A DNA stretch of 64,000 nucleotides from Mytilisepta virgata (lineage: Eukaryota; Mollusca; Bivalvia; Mytilida; Mytilidae): the NCBI GenBank assembly GCA_028015205.1, contig JAPWFG010000015.1, positions 1,612,001 to 1,676,000 of the forward strand, read 5' to 3'. This document shows, in pieces, positions 1 through 13,180 of this stretch (positions are counted from its first letter, which is position 1; each line of letters begins with the position of its first letter). The notes beneath the pieces are model-generated. The model worked only from the letters and a program-made list of their open reading frames with translations. It did no database searches and was not told the DNA's origin. The translations under genes and the position numbers were made by a program.

Positions 1-3000
1 ATGAGCCTCAAGATGGAGGAAAAACAATACATTTTTTAGATGACTTATTCGGTGGTTGGTTCAACTATACTAAAGGATATGAGAAAGCAGCACGAGAAAA
101 GACAGCCAATGTTTTACCTGTAAAGTACGAAGATTTGAAACTTGTACGTAACTATCTTTAATTGCATCTTTAGTCGTGGGTGCAGTTTACGGAGCAGGAC
201 ATGAAATCCCGTTGGTTAGCAATCCTATAATCACTCGGGAAATGCACCATCTATCATGTCTATCATATAACATGTATACAAGTCAAACTACTTCATACGA
301 TTTACCATCATAATCATACATGGTTGAGATCTCCCGAAACATGTTTGACCCCGCCGCGTTTTTGCTCCTGTCCCACCTCTTGCCTTTGTGTTGTGTGTTT
401 TTTTAATTTTGGTTCATTTTTGTGTTTCGGAGTTTGGTGAGCCGTCCGTTTTGCTGAGCTGGCAAGCATTATTGTTTACTGGCCAGCTAAAGCCCGCCAC
501 GGATGAGGGATGTTCTCGCTGCATTAAAGACCCATCGGTAGCCTTGAGCTGTCTTCTGCTCTTTGGTCGGGTTGTTATCTCTTTGACACATTTCCCGTTT
601 CCATACTCTATTTCATAATAAACAACATGAAGGGAATATGCAAATTTCAAATTTTAAATAAGAAATCAGTGAATAAACAGGAAAAGCATTTAATTTATTT
701 GTTTTATTATAACTGATAATTCAATGTGCTCAAAGATAATTTTGATCATTGAGCACTTTGATTTATCAATTATAACTAGAATTGTATCCCCCAACAATCG
801 AGAAGTTGTGATAACAAAATGCATGGTGTATGTTGAATTATCTCAAACCCTCTGAAGTTTAATTGTGTATAACTCATATAAAAATTAATGGATTAGGTCA
901 TTCTCAGCATGCACACACATCTACATTTATGGGCGTATATCTACTTTTGTACATATGTGGATCTTGAAGCAACAAAATGCATGGCGAATGGTCTCAGAAT
1001 TTCTAAGTCCAAGTGGTCAGAGCTCTGAAAAATCTTTAATACAGCAGGGTTTACTTGTCATTATCTAAGGTATTACCACGTTTGGACGAAATATGACAAA
1101 AGATGTGGAAGTTTATTCGGACAAACAGAAAGACAGGCTGATTCCTATATACCCCCAAACTTTGTTTGCTGGGGAATAATAAAAGTAAATTTTGGTTCAT
1201 CTTTATTACATGATTTACAGGTTTATTAAGTAATCTTATGTATCAGGTACTTTTTTAAACCACCAAGCCTCAAATTGGTTTTTTAACATGTGGATTAAGC
1301 GTCAATCAAAATAAATTACATGATAAAACCTATCACAAAATACCGAAATAAATTTGATGCAGTGTATGGCCATTTCGTTGATTGACAACTCATCAGCAGT
1401 GCTCGAGATCAAGATGTTGGAAAACCAGTTAGAGATATAATGATGAATGAATCAGCACAGCCATCAAAAACCAAAACAATTAAAGAAACAGGAATCCAAA
1501 CTCAGCTATCTAAATATAGATTCTCCTTCAGGTAGAAGTGAGTTATGGAATTTATCCACCCGAGATAGTTAAATGTTTTATTTTCAACACGCAAGCTTTA
1601 ACCGAGCGTGTTTACATCTAAAATTTAACTATCAAGGATGGAGAAATTCTATAACTTAAGAGTAAATTGAAGGAGAATCTGTTTCTCCTAAGATGTTCAA
1701 CAAAAACCTCAAGAAAATGTTGTTGCTACGTATTTTGTCTCAAACGTCATGTCGGAACTTCTCTAGTTTATCTTTCCAATAAACGTTAAAAAACGCCGTA
1801 AATTCCCATGCAGAAATTTAATCACCCGGAAATGGTTAAAAATATTATGTATTTTTATCCCACCGATTAAACATGTCAAGAATTAGGAAAAACAATTCTC
1901 CAACACTTATTTTTAATAATTCCATACAATATTTGAGTTGACATTTCCTCGAGGGTGTCACCAGCTCAGTCGCTAGTATTCGATACTAGACCGAAATTGA
2001 TACATTAAATGTACTATTACAAAATTGTAAAATTTATTAAAACTAAGTAGTATCTCTCTCGTGCATAGCTTTTCCCTAAGATGGTTTTGGCTTTACAGCT
2101 TTTGGTCATTTTGGCATTTTTGAATTTGATCTTCGACGTTTTGAAATTTTCTTTTGGTCCTAAGCACAACTTATGAGTTGTAAATGGACGAAATGTGCAC
2201 ATTTTGTGCCTCAAAATTTGTATCAAACAATTTTATCTTAACATAAAGCTCAATACAAAACCGGATGGTAGATGTATAATGACTAACAAATGCAGACGTG
2301 ATATTTCTCATAAAATATTTGTTCCCGTAGCTGATATAATTCCCGACAGTCGGTCTATTGGGTCATCTACCAATTTTATGTACTTTTCTTACACTCTACT
2401 TCCCATACTATGATAAAAGTTTAAATAGGCTGATTGTTCTTGTTTTTTCGAAAGAATATTATTTCAATTATAATGCTGTGTTCTTTTTATTACTAAAAAA
2501 AGATTGACATAGTCTCAAACTTATATTCTCTTAATTTTTAGATATCATAGAAACAATTCATCTAAAAAACTAGATATCATAAGATTATGTGGTCGTCCTT
2601 TGAATATTTCATACACATATTCTTGTTTTACGCCTCATTTTTTTTATGCCCATATACCATATCTGATTGTCTAGTCAACTTTAGAACAGCATTGATCATC
2701 TCTTTAACAACTTTTCTTTTTTTTCAAAATTACTAGTACATATACCATCTATAATTTTATTATGTTAATATTATTTAATAATTATATAGTTCCTTTGTCT
2801 TGATTCATGATTTTACTTTCATGTACAGAAACCAATTACAACAGTGCGGAATATAGCAATGTTCCTTGAAGTTCCTTTTACAGAAAAATTCATCGAAGAG
2901 GTTGCTGACAAATGCAGTTTCCAAAAACTAAAAGACAATAAGTATGATTCATCCAGAATAATTCATCCTGAAAACAAGTCAACTTTATTTCGGAAAGGTA

Positions 3001-4653
3001 GAAACATTAAAGTGTTTCGTCCATGTTATATATAGATTTTTACAGCGACGCTAGTGGATTTTTGGATATATCTAACCGAGATAGTTAAAGTATCGAATTT
3101 TGTTAAATCTGAGTCTTGGCTACACATATCTTAAAATATCGGGATTTGATAAATCCGATAATCCTTGAGTAACAGTGTAAGATTTTGTTTCTATTATGAT
3201 TATTATATAAACTTTTACAAAAATCCCCTTCGAGTACCTCTACATTCTTGATTATTACGACCTACACTTGCGTAATATGTTTATATGTTGCTATGGTGTT
3301 ATTTATCAATTCCGAGAAATCCGAATGTCGTTATGTTGAAGTTTTGTCTTAACAACGGGTTCAGAACAGTTTAAATTGACAAATAAAATTGTTTGATACC
3401 AATTTTGATGGGTCAGATATGCTCAAGGCCTAAAATGTTGAAAACCAAAACAACAATCCAAAAACTGAAAGGCAAATTCCCAAATTCCAAAAGTGACGAA
3501 AAGGGGTAAAGCTAAACCCATCTAAGGACAGAGCTATCCACGAGGAAGATACTCCTTAGCTTTCACAAATTTTACAATTTTCTAACATTAAATTTTACCA
3601 GGGGTAAAACTAAAATTCTTTGATACCAATTTTGATGCACAAGATGTGCACATTTCGTCGATTTATGACTCATGGAAGTAATTCTTTAAAAAAGAACTAA
3701 TATTAAAGCTAGTTATACGAGGCCTCTGTCGAGATAAAATATTCCTAGAAGGATTTATTATTTCACTGGTAGTATGCTGGATGGATGAAGGGATTATTGT
3801 TTATTGTCTAGTGGCAATCATTACATGCATATCAGGACGAGAACATGTTGATGTGACATGAATATGAATAGAATAGAGAATGGAAACGGGGAATGTGTCA
3901 AAGAGACAATAACCCGACTAAAGAGCAGAAAACAGATCAAGGTAGAACCCTGTTTTGTACCAGACCGACAGTTTGTACAGCATACTCATAACAACAAAAA
4001 ATATCATGAATTACATTCTAGTTATACCTTATATTTATTTTCTCTTCCATTCTAAATTCTTAAGGCAAGGAAATAAATATAAATATACATTTATCAAATA
4101 GACTTGTATACTAACATCATCTTGTTCTATTTTTGTTAAGTTTATTGATTTTTTTTTATCTTTTAGTCATACATGTATCTTTGTGGGTTTTGTTTGTTGT
4201 TGTGTTCCATTCTCATGACTTTGTCTTTTCCTTGGATTTCGAATTTACGGACTTTTCCCACTGTTTTGTCACTTCGGTATTCTTTTGACGATATCCTATA
4301 TATTCATGCTAAAAATTCCAAGGTACATGTACATGTTAAAAATATCAATTATTTCAAGGCAGAGCTGTATTTAGGAAGTTGTTTTCGAGCTGGGTCCCTA
4401 ATTGTTTATCATTTGGCTGACTCATATCCCGGTACCAGATCTTCTGTTTATAACTGATGTTTCCTGCCAGTGCAGATACTGGCGTTAACTGATGTTGCTG
4501 CATGTGTATATGTAATGTATACTTGCATGGTTATTAATTTCAGGTGTTATTGGTGACTGGAAAAATTGGTTTACAGTAGCACAAAATGAACAATTTGATG
4601 AACTCTACGAATCAGAAATGAAAGACTGCAATGTGGAATTTTTATATGAGTAA
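1..4653 (+). CDS. Cytosolic sulfotransferase, C-terminal part (last three exons)
   Basis: SULT-family enzymes transfer sulfate from PAPS to hydroxyl or amine groups of small molecules in the cytosol. Three exons join in frame: about 3-143 (open at the window edge), 2829-2997 and 4544-4653, with junction phases 0 and 1. Together they give the last 139 residues. Exon 1 contains GGWFNYTKGYEKA and VKYEDLKL, the family's 'YEDL' region. The next exon starts KPITTVRNIAMFLEVPF. The last junction builds RKGVIGDWKNWFT, the conserved RKGxxGDWKxxFT PAPS-binding motif, and the protein ends in a typical FDELYESEM...LYE tail. Donors are gtacgt and gtagaa; acceptors are acag and ttcag. The N-terminal half with the 5' phosphosulfate loop lies upstream of the window. 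Substrate class cannot be told. Family call is firm; the exact left edge of the first exon is unknown. Confidence 0.93.
380..632 (+). repeat. Dispersed repeat, family 1
   Basis: The segment around 'gtagccttgag', 'gggttgtt' and 'tctctttgacacatt' recurs at 52300-52458 in the same orientation and at about 3775-3945 in reverse. It is a degenerate interspersed element with no coding capacity seen. Class is not known. Confidence 0.65.
1518..1680. repeat. Fold-back element (imperfect inverted repeat)
   Basis: The left arm begins agattctccttca and the right arm ends gaaggagaatct. Arms of about 55 bp pair imperfectly and share 'gagttatggaattt'-like sequence, with a short AT-rich centre. A related single arm lies at about 36225-36290. 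It is probably a non-autonomous (MITE-like) element; no clear target duplication was made out. Confidence 0.55.
1948..2228 (+). repeat. Dispersed repeat, family 4 (best-preserved short copy)
   Basis: It contains the near-palindrome gctagtattcgatactag, then 'tggttttggct' and 'gtcatttt', and ends '...tgtgcctcaaaatttg'. Other copies or parts are at about 5517-5660, 6296-6620, 12580-13180 and 46180-46245 on this strand, and about 3370-3690 in reverse. Confidence 0.6.
2998..4543. other. Sulfotransferase second intron
   Basis: No exon is seen between donor 2998 and acceptor 4543. It carries a reverse copy of dispersed family 4 (about 3370-3690) and a reverse copy of family 1 (about 3775-3945). The open frames at 3858 and 4173 fall in repeat sequence. 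Confidence 0.55.
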
Positions 4654-5796
4654 CCGTAATTAAAACTTTTTCATGTATATGGTACCCGTCGTTAATATAC
4701 GTATTTCGTTTACAATTGGCTTAATTATATTGGTAAATTAAATTTATTCAAATCGTTCGATTTACTATTCTACAGTAAAGTGTGTATCGGTGAGGCATAG
4801 TTCTGTCTTGATTTAACATTATTGGTAATCATTTTATTAATAACGTTATGGAAAAAAATCCTAAATTATATACGAAACAGTTGTTTGCATTCCAACACAT
4901 TTAACCTTCTTTCACGGTTGTTTGTAAAAGGTGTAATCCATACCTGTACCAGTACCAAAACTCCCCGTAACCGAGTTACATTGATTTCTAATTCTATATT
5001 TATATCATCCTTTCTCGAAATGTATCTAATTCTTCACCTAATGATGATAGATTGGTTTTAAATCTTCTTTACAGTATTATGGGCTATTTACAGCTTGTCG
5101 TCTTTTGTACCTCTTGCACTACAGAAGAGGCCGAATTTGGTTATCTACAATATGATACTTTTACCCCAGCACCTGATGGTAATAAACTGTTTACCTTTTG
5201 AATATTACTGGTATAACATTTTCCCACGGTATCACCAATTCAAAATTTATACTGTAAAATATATGGTAAATTTTGTGAAAACTAAGGAGTATGTAAATTA
5301 AAGAGTTTTTTGGAAGGAGATTAAAATCGGAAACAACTGACAAACTCCGAAGAGCAACGAAGACAAGACCAAAAACAATACAAACACTACGCTTAAAAAC
5401 TAAAAACATATGAACAACATGGACCCCATAAAAAAAACGGGGGTAGACTCAGGTGCCCGGTAGAGTAAGCAGTCTCTGCGTCCAGCTTGACACCTGCCAT
5501 GCATCTTTCACGTGCGTAGATCTCTCCTTAGACGGTTTTGGCTTAATCCTTTTCGTAATTTTGCCATTTTTTAATTTGCTCTTTAACACTTTGGATTTTT
5601 AAAAAAAATGTTTAACATTTTAGTCATTTAGCACAATAACGGAATTTCTCAAAAGAAAGCTTATAACAAAGCAGATTTGTAATCATCATGCGACATTTCG
5701 TGAGAAGAATCTAAAGATCCGATGTTTTGTACTATAATCTTCCAAACATTTTTATAAATGCATGCAACAGATTTAATATCGATAAGAGGAAACTGA
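4654..5796. other. Intergenic spacer with dispersed repeat, family 2
   Basis: Between the sulfotransferase stop and the lectin cluster. A repeat at about 5305-5510 carries 'caactgacaaactccg', 'gaacaacatggac' and 'cgggggtagactcagg'. Copies lie at 22462-22612, 51720-52015 and 54612-54700, more diverged ones at 7270-7870 and 12700-12860, and an opposite one at 49170-49340. A partial family 4 copy follows at 5517-5660. Confidence 0.55.
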
Positions 5797-5981
5797 AAGA
5801 TTTTAACATAGGAAAACCATAAAGCTCGTCATTTTTGGCATGAATGTCCAGTTTTCCTGAGCATTGCTTATTAAAGTAAATGCGTATTGAAAAATTTTAA
5901 CCTAGGAAAACAATAAAGCTCGTCCTTTTTGCCATGAATGTCCAGTTTTTCTTAGCATTGATTATTCAAGTTGATGTGTAT
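5797..5981 (+). repeat. 94-bp tandem duplication covering the start codon of the 5934 exon
   Basis: The stretch 5797-5887 ('...aaagctcgtc...catgaatgtccagttt') is repeated almost unchanged at 5888-5981. Each copy has an ATG followed by codons for MNVQF: at 5840 the frame closes at once with tga, at 5934 it stays open. The upstream copy looks like a dead duplicate of the 5' end of this exon. Confidence 0.75.
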
Positions 5982-6211
5982 GCTTACGTCAGCAAAACAG
6001 AAACGTTCATAATTTCAAAGAACAAAGCGTTTAACGATAAGACTTTGACAACGTTTACTGCGAACTCTTTTCAATTATGCCTTGTGAATTGTCAGATAAC
6101 TGGGTGTTGTGCTGCAGCATATAACAATCTAGATAACATATGTTCTAAAAGTGTACATTGCACATATGGCACAGAGATATCCGCTGGTTGGTTGTTAGCT
6201 GAACCAAAGAG
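5934..6211 (+). CDS. Orphan first exon: signal peptide plus PAN-like cysteine domain
   Basis: An open exon of 92 codons plus two bases ends at a gtaagc donor, leaving phase 2. Residues 1 to about 17 form a signal peptide (MNVQFFLALIIQVDVYA). The rest has the pattern CLVNC...GCCAAAYNN...C....C and ends in S-x-GW. The same pattern and phase occur in the 16084 and 24531 exons of this cluster, which fits a short PAN/Apple-like module that binds protein or sugar outside the cell. No CTLD exons were found between here and 16084, so it may be a relic, or an alternative first exon that splices to the CTLD exon at 21274, which phase allows. The start codon sits in a local tandem duplication. The domain name is inferred from cysteine spacing only. 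Confidence 0.6.
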
Positions 6212-9200
6212 GTAAGCTGTTTATTTCAGTTATATTCTATACTTTGTACTATGATACTATAAATTTATGCTTTCGTTATATTTTAAATAAAAATTAAGGA
6301 GTATCTACCTCGTGAGTAGCCGTGTGCTTAGACTGTTTTAGTCATGTAGGCATTTTTCTGGTTTGCTTTTCAACATTTTTTGATCTTGAGCACAACTGAT
6401 GAGTCGGATGACAAAGCGGATGTCATGTAATTTATTATTTATTTTACAACTGAAGTGATAAATATGCTTGTGGCCTCCAATTTCCAGCTGGTACCAGCTC
6501 AGTTGCTAGTTTTTCGATACCAGCCCGAAATCGATACTTTAAAATTTCTATTACCAAAATTGTTTACAAAATAAGTAGTATCTAACTCGTACATAGCTCT
6601 GTCGTTAGATGATTTTGGACTTTAATTTTGTCATTTATGGGGATTGCTCACAGTGTTTTAATAATGAATGTGATAGTGCGTTACACACATTTATTTTAAT
6701 GTGTTAAACACTGTTCTATCTTATCTATGAATTCTGATTTACAATATGAATGCTTTGGCTGTATGTTGAAACGTTAAAATTTTAGATTTTGGGTTCTCCG
6801 ATGAATGTGCTGATCGTTAGAATATAAATATTTTATTTTTTAGAAAATGTATTGTAAATAACGGTAAGCACAACAATACAGTAAATCAATGAATGAAACT
6901 GAAAGTTCAAAGGTCAGTAAGGGATATGTCTGCCTTCTGTATGAATCACAACTAGTAATCTGCCACGCATATAGCCAATAATATTTTTAAAATTCTCACG
7001 AACAAACTAATTCCATTTACCTTTAAAAATAGTTATTAAAATATAAATGTGTAAATGCACTAATGTTGACTTCAAGACGATCTGAAACATGCGTTAGAGT
7101 AGTGTTCTTTGCCTAATATGTGTACACACTGACACCATACATGATTCGTCAGTGATTGATGAGAATATGTGTCAATTGCTCCTCTTCTTATGAAACGCAC
7201 ATTGGTTGAACTAGCAGGCATCCATATTCATGATATTGCAAGCCTGTTTATTATTGTGTATGATAATATTCCTCCGCGTCAGTTTGTTTGGTCAATACTT
7301 CCGCACGAAGATCGGCAAGAGAATACCAAAGCGACAAAGCATTTAGAAAAGTCAACAAATTCGAAGTTCGAGGAAAAGACAAAGCCATGAAACTGGAACA
7401 CAACGAACAAACGCCACAAGAATACATGACACAAGAATAAAAAATGTATAATAAACTAAACAAAACTAGAACAAGATAGCACAAGCAATGTGAAATCCCA
7501 TTAAAACCCGGGGGTGACATCAGCTGCTCCGGAAAGGGTAGGCATGTCCTGCTGCAGTAACGGCACCCGTCACATTGCCAGTGAAGTGTCCAGTCTGGTG
7601 AGGTGTTAATTCCAGAAGGACGTGGAATCTAACTGAAGATATTCAGTCTCATACGCGAGATAGAAACTTCGTATCGGCCAATCAATGTGTGATGACGGCC
7701 GTAAAACATTTGGAGTGATGAAATTAGCACAGACCGAACATAGTCTTGTCTTAGAAGTTTATGTGTCAGCAATCTTGCCCCGCCGAGAAAGTTGCCGTAT
7801 AAACCACATGAGCGGCATTAACGAAACTGTGAAATGTACACACCATAGATTGGAGACCTTGGCATGTTACTTCTAAGAAAGGAGAAGTTCACAATCGGAA
7901 AATTAAAATCATCATGTTTGTCATAAAGTTTTTTATTTCAACCGCCCATTATTATCTATGTACACGTATAAATATAGATATGACGCAAAGGTTGGTATAT
8001 CCGTGGTTTCTTTAATTTCGAGTTCACTGGGATAGATGAGATGTAGCTAATCCTTAAAGTAAGGATTATTATGTGACAAAACATCATCTTTATATCGGAA
8101 ACTAAAAATCAAAGGACTGGACTAGTTTCTTTTCTGTCCGATTAAACGTGTTTAAATCGGTCTTGGTGTTCCTGAATTGTTTTATCGCGGCCACTACATG
8201 GTCAGTTGACAATAGTTCTAGGCTGTCTTAGACAATCCTTTAGTCTTGTTATTGTCAACTTTGAAACAAAATGCAAATGGCGTGGATGTGCAGTATATCT
8301 GCTTCAAACATACCGACATTCCTATCAATTTTACTTGCGGCTGACGTGGTGTTAGTTATTTTTTGTTTCAATCACCCGTCGTTTACCTTTATGTGTCCAA
8401 TTTGAAACATTATCGACAATTAAAACACAACTGCATGTAAACAATTAAAAATGACGTACAATGACTGCACAAAATAGTACAATTTACTTTAAAATGACAG
8501 GACGTTGGTTTATAATGATAAATATTTAATTAAGACTTCTACTTTAATAACTTTCTCTATTGTTCGTTTGATTACTAGTATTAATTGATAAAACAAATGC
8601 AAGAATTCAAAACAAATACTCCAAAAATTATGTTCATCATATTGATATTAATGTTTTTGGTCTGGTATTAACAAAACAAATACCAAGAAATTTTTATTAG
8701 CTAACTTGAGGTAACCGAAAAACTTTGCCCACAAATTCTAGGATATTCCTTTCAAAGTACAAATAGTTGTAATGATCTCGGTAATTAACGACAGACTTCA
8801 GACACACTGTACATATCTTGATAATTTACCTCTAAATTTACTGCATAAAAAGTACAAACTTCGTTTCTACTAGTTAAAGGTAACACCTCTCTATTCATAC
8901 CTTGAATGTTTGGTTCATTGTTGTCCATCAAAATGGAAATACAGTATCCGACCTGCAGCCTCGATAGCCTTATCAAAATCTACAGTTTAAACAAGGACAT
9001 TCTGACCCTGCTATCTAAATAATGTACTGTCAAGTCTAATTTTGTAGGTCTAGCAAGCGGTCACCTTGACGATTTACAGCTTTAATATTACTAAAAGCGT
9101 ATCTATCAGAACCAGTTTCCCACCACTTTTAAGTTGAAAGGCAGCTTTTAGAAAGTTCAAAGTATTTCATGATGAAAAGATTTATTCCTTCCCTAAGCTA

Positions 9201-10726
9201 TTTTTTCAGAACAAATTTATGTGACTGGTTGTTCTTTTTCCTTTGGAAAGAAGAAAAACAAAGCAAAGACTCGATACTATACACGCAGCTTGTACATTCT
9301 GTTTTCAACACGCTAATACTTCAAAATTGGCTTTTAAAAATATGTTTCTATGAGCAAAACGAGAACCCAAATAAATAATGAATTCACAATGTAATTGTTT
9401 TCTTGGTATTAATTTGATGATGTAACTTGAAAGCAGCAAAAACCATTTAAGCCGGAAAATTTTGTCTTTTGAAGACAAAGGATATTATATTATATGTATT
9501 AGTAAGTCTTTCATTGATTTATGCATTGTTTAGTTTTGTTGACTGGAGTTTCGTTGCATGCACGTATATTGTTTGATAAACAGATTAATATATGCAAAAT
9601 AATAACAAGGATTAGAACATGTACAATAATAATAAAACTAACTTCAATGTGACTGAGAACACTTTTTAGCACCAATATTACAAAAATACTTCTTCTTGTT
9701 TAAAAAGAACTGACAGGAAAGCATCGACCACCAAATAACATAAACGCATTATTGTTTGTCGCGTGGGTGTCAAAGTTATAGATAAAAGCTTCACGCAGAC
9801 CTTTTAAGTCAAATATTTGTATGATATGTCATATGACGGTATACTGTCTTAGTGACGCATAAACAAGAATACAGTAAGAGTTGCTTTTACAAGCCCCTCT
9901 ATATAAAAAATCACTGTCCATAAACGGCACTGTAAAATGCCCCATTATAAACAAAGCTTGTTAAGTTAACCTCTGTCTAAAGGCACCTGCCCATAATTGG
10001 CACTTTTCTTCGATTTATACACAGGTGTGACTGTACTTTTTTTAGAAGATCAAATAGACAAAACTACATCCTTGTTTAATTCAAACATAACCAAGTTCAC
10101 CCTAGGAGAGCATATTTTTACAACTTCAATATCAAAGTTATATTCTCGTCATGTATATCTTATATTCTCACATTTGGTAGAAACAATGCACAGTAAGCAT
10201 ATGTGATAAAAGCAGATGTTGCTAGCTGTTAGTCGGAGGCTGATTACATGTTATCTGCCCTCTGTGAGCCAAACATTATGTCATATCCATTTAATATATT
10301 TAGCTTCAGTGACAATGGAAGAAGACGATCAGAGTCTGGACGTTTTAATTATTAACGTTTCTACATGATATCGACACATTACTCTATTTTGCAATGCTCA
10401 AATACATGAGTTGAAGGATGGTCTCTTCATGTAGGCTAAATACAATGTAGGTCGATAAAATGATCTCATGATGATAACCAGGTTGATATAAAAAAAATGC
10501 AATGTGTTAAAGTTTAAATACATTTCTTTTTTCTTCACTGAATGTATCCCTAATATAACAGTTGGTGCACCCAAAGAACAAAAATCGAAATTTCAATATT
10601 AGTCATTGTTTTAAATCTAAATATTCTCTGATGAACATTTGATTTTTCTTTCACAACAAATAACATTATTTTTTTATTATGCAGCTTCAGATTTTTCTCT
10701 TTATCGTAGTATCTGGTTATTTACCA

Positions 10727-10920
10727 TTTTATCCTGCAATTAAGCCATTTTCCGGTCTAATAACAGGGATAGAATAAACTCGAGTCGTATAAGGTCAATG
10801 ATCTAAACTGGTACTTGTTTACACGAAGAGCGAAGGTAGCGTTTTAAATGTATCAGATTACATCATAGCGTTTTCGTGGAAGCTTCATTTGAACCTTCAA
10901 ACTTACTTTTAGGGCACTTG
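10727..10920 (+). repeat. Dispersed repeat shared with 33755-33960
   Basis: 'tcctgcaat.aagccatttt', 'ccggtctaata' and 'agaataaact' and what follows recur at 33755-33960 in the same direction with scattered changes. Class unknown. Confidence 0.55.
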
Positions 10921-11854
10921 TAAAAGGACAATTTCGAAGACAGATGTTTGACGTCGATATCGTCCGTATCGACAAAATTGAAACGATATCGATTCGAAAT
11001 GAAGTGAGTAATTAAATGTTCCTCAAAACGCAAAACGCATGCTCGTATCAAATCAACGGTCGAGTTCAAAACGGATATATACAAGTTGTTTTGTGATATT
11101 TTTTTATATTTCAGCATGAAGACTAACCTAGGAGTACCAGTTCGCCCGGTGGATAGCTAATACAATGCAATAATAAGAATGTACATATACGAATATATAA
11201 GAAGTTCCTGAGTTCTAGAAAAGAACATGTACAACCTGTTGAAAATTCTGTAACAAATAAAGTTAGAAATCACATCTCAACGATTTTATTGTTGATTTGC
11301 CATCTAAGCCCAATGACTTGTGGAATATAGAATCGTTTTCACATAACCTTATATCAATTTAAAGATCGCAATATTTGTCTGGAATAACCATGTGACAAAA
11401 CGTACGCGAGTACTTATCTGCAATTAGGTTTGCAAAATGCTTATTTTGTGAAAAATATACTAACAGGAAGTCTAACAAGTTCTAAAAAGAGGTTGTTAAC
11501 ATCTTGGAAGTTCAGTCCACAAAATAATTTAGAGGACAAGTTTTTTTCAACAGATACAATTTATTGATTACTTTTATAGAAAAAGTTTATAAAAAACTAA
11601 AGGAATTGCCGGGCAAACTGTGCGCTAATTTTTTACTAATCATATCTAGTTTCATATGCAGCTGAATCTTATCTTGTATATATATATATATAACATACTA
11701 TCTCTCGTTAATAATATGTGTAAACATTTCTTTATCCTATCTACTGTTTGAAAATTAAAGAACCCGAATACATATCGGCTTCAGCTTTATAACTAGACTT
11801 ATACTGAATGTAAGATGCATTTCTGAATAAAGCACAAAATGATAATATACTTCT

Positions 11855-12200
11855 GATCCTGCTATCCAAATTATGTACCGTTCACTCTAATTTTCAGTTC
11901 TAGCAAGCGGTTACCAAGTGGGTTGTCATACTGTATTGGTTTTTATAGTGTGTTTTATATAGTGTGTTTCATACACTAGAGTGTCAGGATAGATAAGGGG
12001 GAGTTTGGGGTACCCATAAAACTGCTTTAACCCCACCACTATTCAGTGTCTGTAACAAGTCAGACTCTGTTGTGTCCATGTTTGTGTTTTGTACTCTTTT
12101 ATGTTATCTTTTGTCCGGCGTTCTATCAGTTAGGTTGCTTTGATTGATTGGTATGTCATTGTTGACTTTTCCTGTTATCCATTTAATTGTTTATTTCTAA
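11855..12200 (+). repeat. Dispersed repeat, family 3
   Basis: It contains 'cctgctatcc', 'tagcaagcggttacc', 'gtcaggatagataa' and 'ccccaccact'. Other copies are at 47373-47590 (+), a short one at 8988-9080 (+), and a reversed one at about 37650-37930. Confidence 0.65.
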
Positions 12201-12579
12201 TACGTGGGTATTTTTAGCCTTTCTTGACATCATCACTAAACTAGCTTTTCTGTCGTGATTAAAATCTGATGGTTTTTTTTCTCACAAATTAAATAATGCA
12301 AGGTATATCTTCAGTAAGATTTCATTTCGTTCTGGATTTGACACAAACCTGATTTCATCCATTTACATCTTTCCCTCTCGTTTAGCTTTGTTCTCTTTCT
12401 AACTCAGGGACTACTCTAGACGGCGAAATGAAGATTAAGTGGCAGAAAATTTCACCTAATGAGTATTCACTAATCCCAATTCTGTCTTTGAGGGGGACGT
12501 AATTTGTCTTGTGCATTAAACTTAGTGTCAAAGAATTTTATTTTTACCACTGAGTCGATGCGACTGTTGGTGGAAATCA

Positions 12580-12749
12580 AGTTCCCGAGGGTACCCCAAG
12601 CTCAGTTGCTAGTATTTCGATACTAGCCATAAATTCCTACATTTGTACTTAAAAGAGGACAAATGTATCTAAGGAACAAACCAAAAAACAGCAATCCATT
12701 AGACAGACAAACCCAGGAAGACAAATGAACAACAACAAACAAGAACTCC

Positions 12750-12795
<46 letters not shown>

Positions 12796-13180
12796 AGGAG
12801 GGAATTAAGATGCTCCGGAAGGGTAAGTAGTCCCTGCTTCGTATACGGCACATGTAGTGAAGCTGAAAAATGTGAATCTGGTGGTAGTCACAAATGGATA
12901 GAGGTACATGAAATGTTACAACAGTGGGAACCGGTTCAAAATCATCTTAGATAAAATTTACTATTACAAAATTGTAAAATTTGTGAATATTAAGGAGTAT
13001 CTCCCTTGTGCATAGCTCTTTCCATAGATGGTTTTAGCTTTACTGATTTGGTCATTTTTGGAATTTTTTAATTGCTCTTCAACTTGATTGGTTTTCATCA
13101 TTTCATCGGTCTTGAGCACAACAAATGAGTCGTAAATCGACAGAATATGCCCATCCTGTGCATCAAATTTGGTATATATT
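12580..13180 (+). repeat. Composite repeat: family 4 split by a family 2-like insert with poly(A)
   Basis: Family 4 starts with gctagtatttcgatactagc near 12610 and resumes near 12950 ('aaattgtaaaattt'). Between them lies a segment with family 2 features (aacaacaaacaag, 'gctccggaagggtaagtag') and a run of about 43 A bases. It looks like a repeat inserted into another repeat. Confidence 0.55.

Larger units (their letters stand above)
144..2828. other. Sulfotransferase intron with dispersed repeats
   Basis: No coding signal is seen. It holds a dispersed repeat at about 380-632 (a second copy, same direction, lies at 52300-52458), an inverted-repeat element at 1518-1680, and a member of another dispersed family at about 1948-2228. 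The short open frames at 388-650 lie inside the first repeat, and the one at 2017-2226 inside the last. Confidence 0.6.

Noticed and set aside
6842..6866. Micro-exon after the spare PAN-like exon
   Set aside because: A ttttag acceptor and ggtaagc donor exist, but 23 bases with no likeness to the CTLD exons is likely chance.
8785..8976. Minus-strand open frame of 63 codons
   Set aside because: No recognisable domain, no clear splice partners, AT-rich surroundings.
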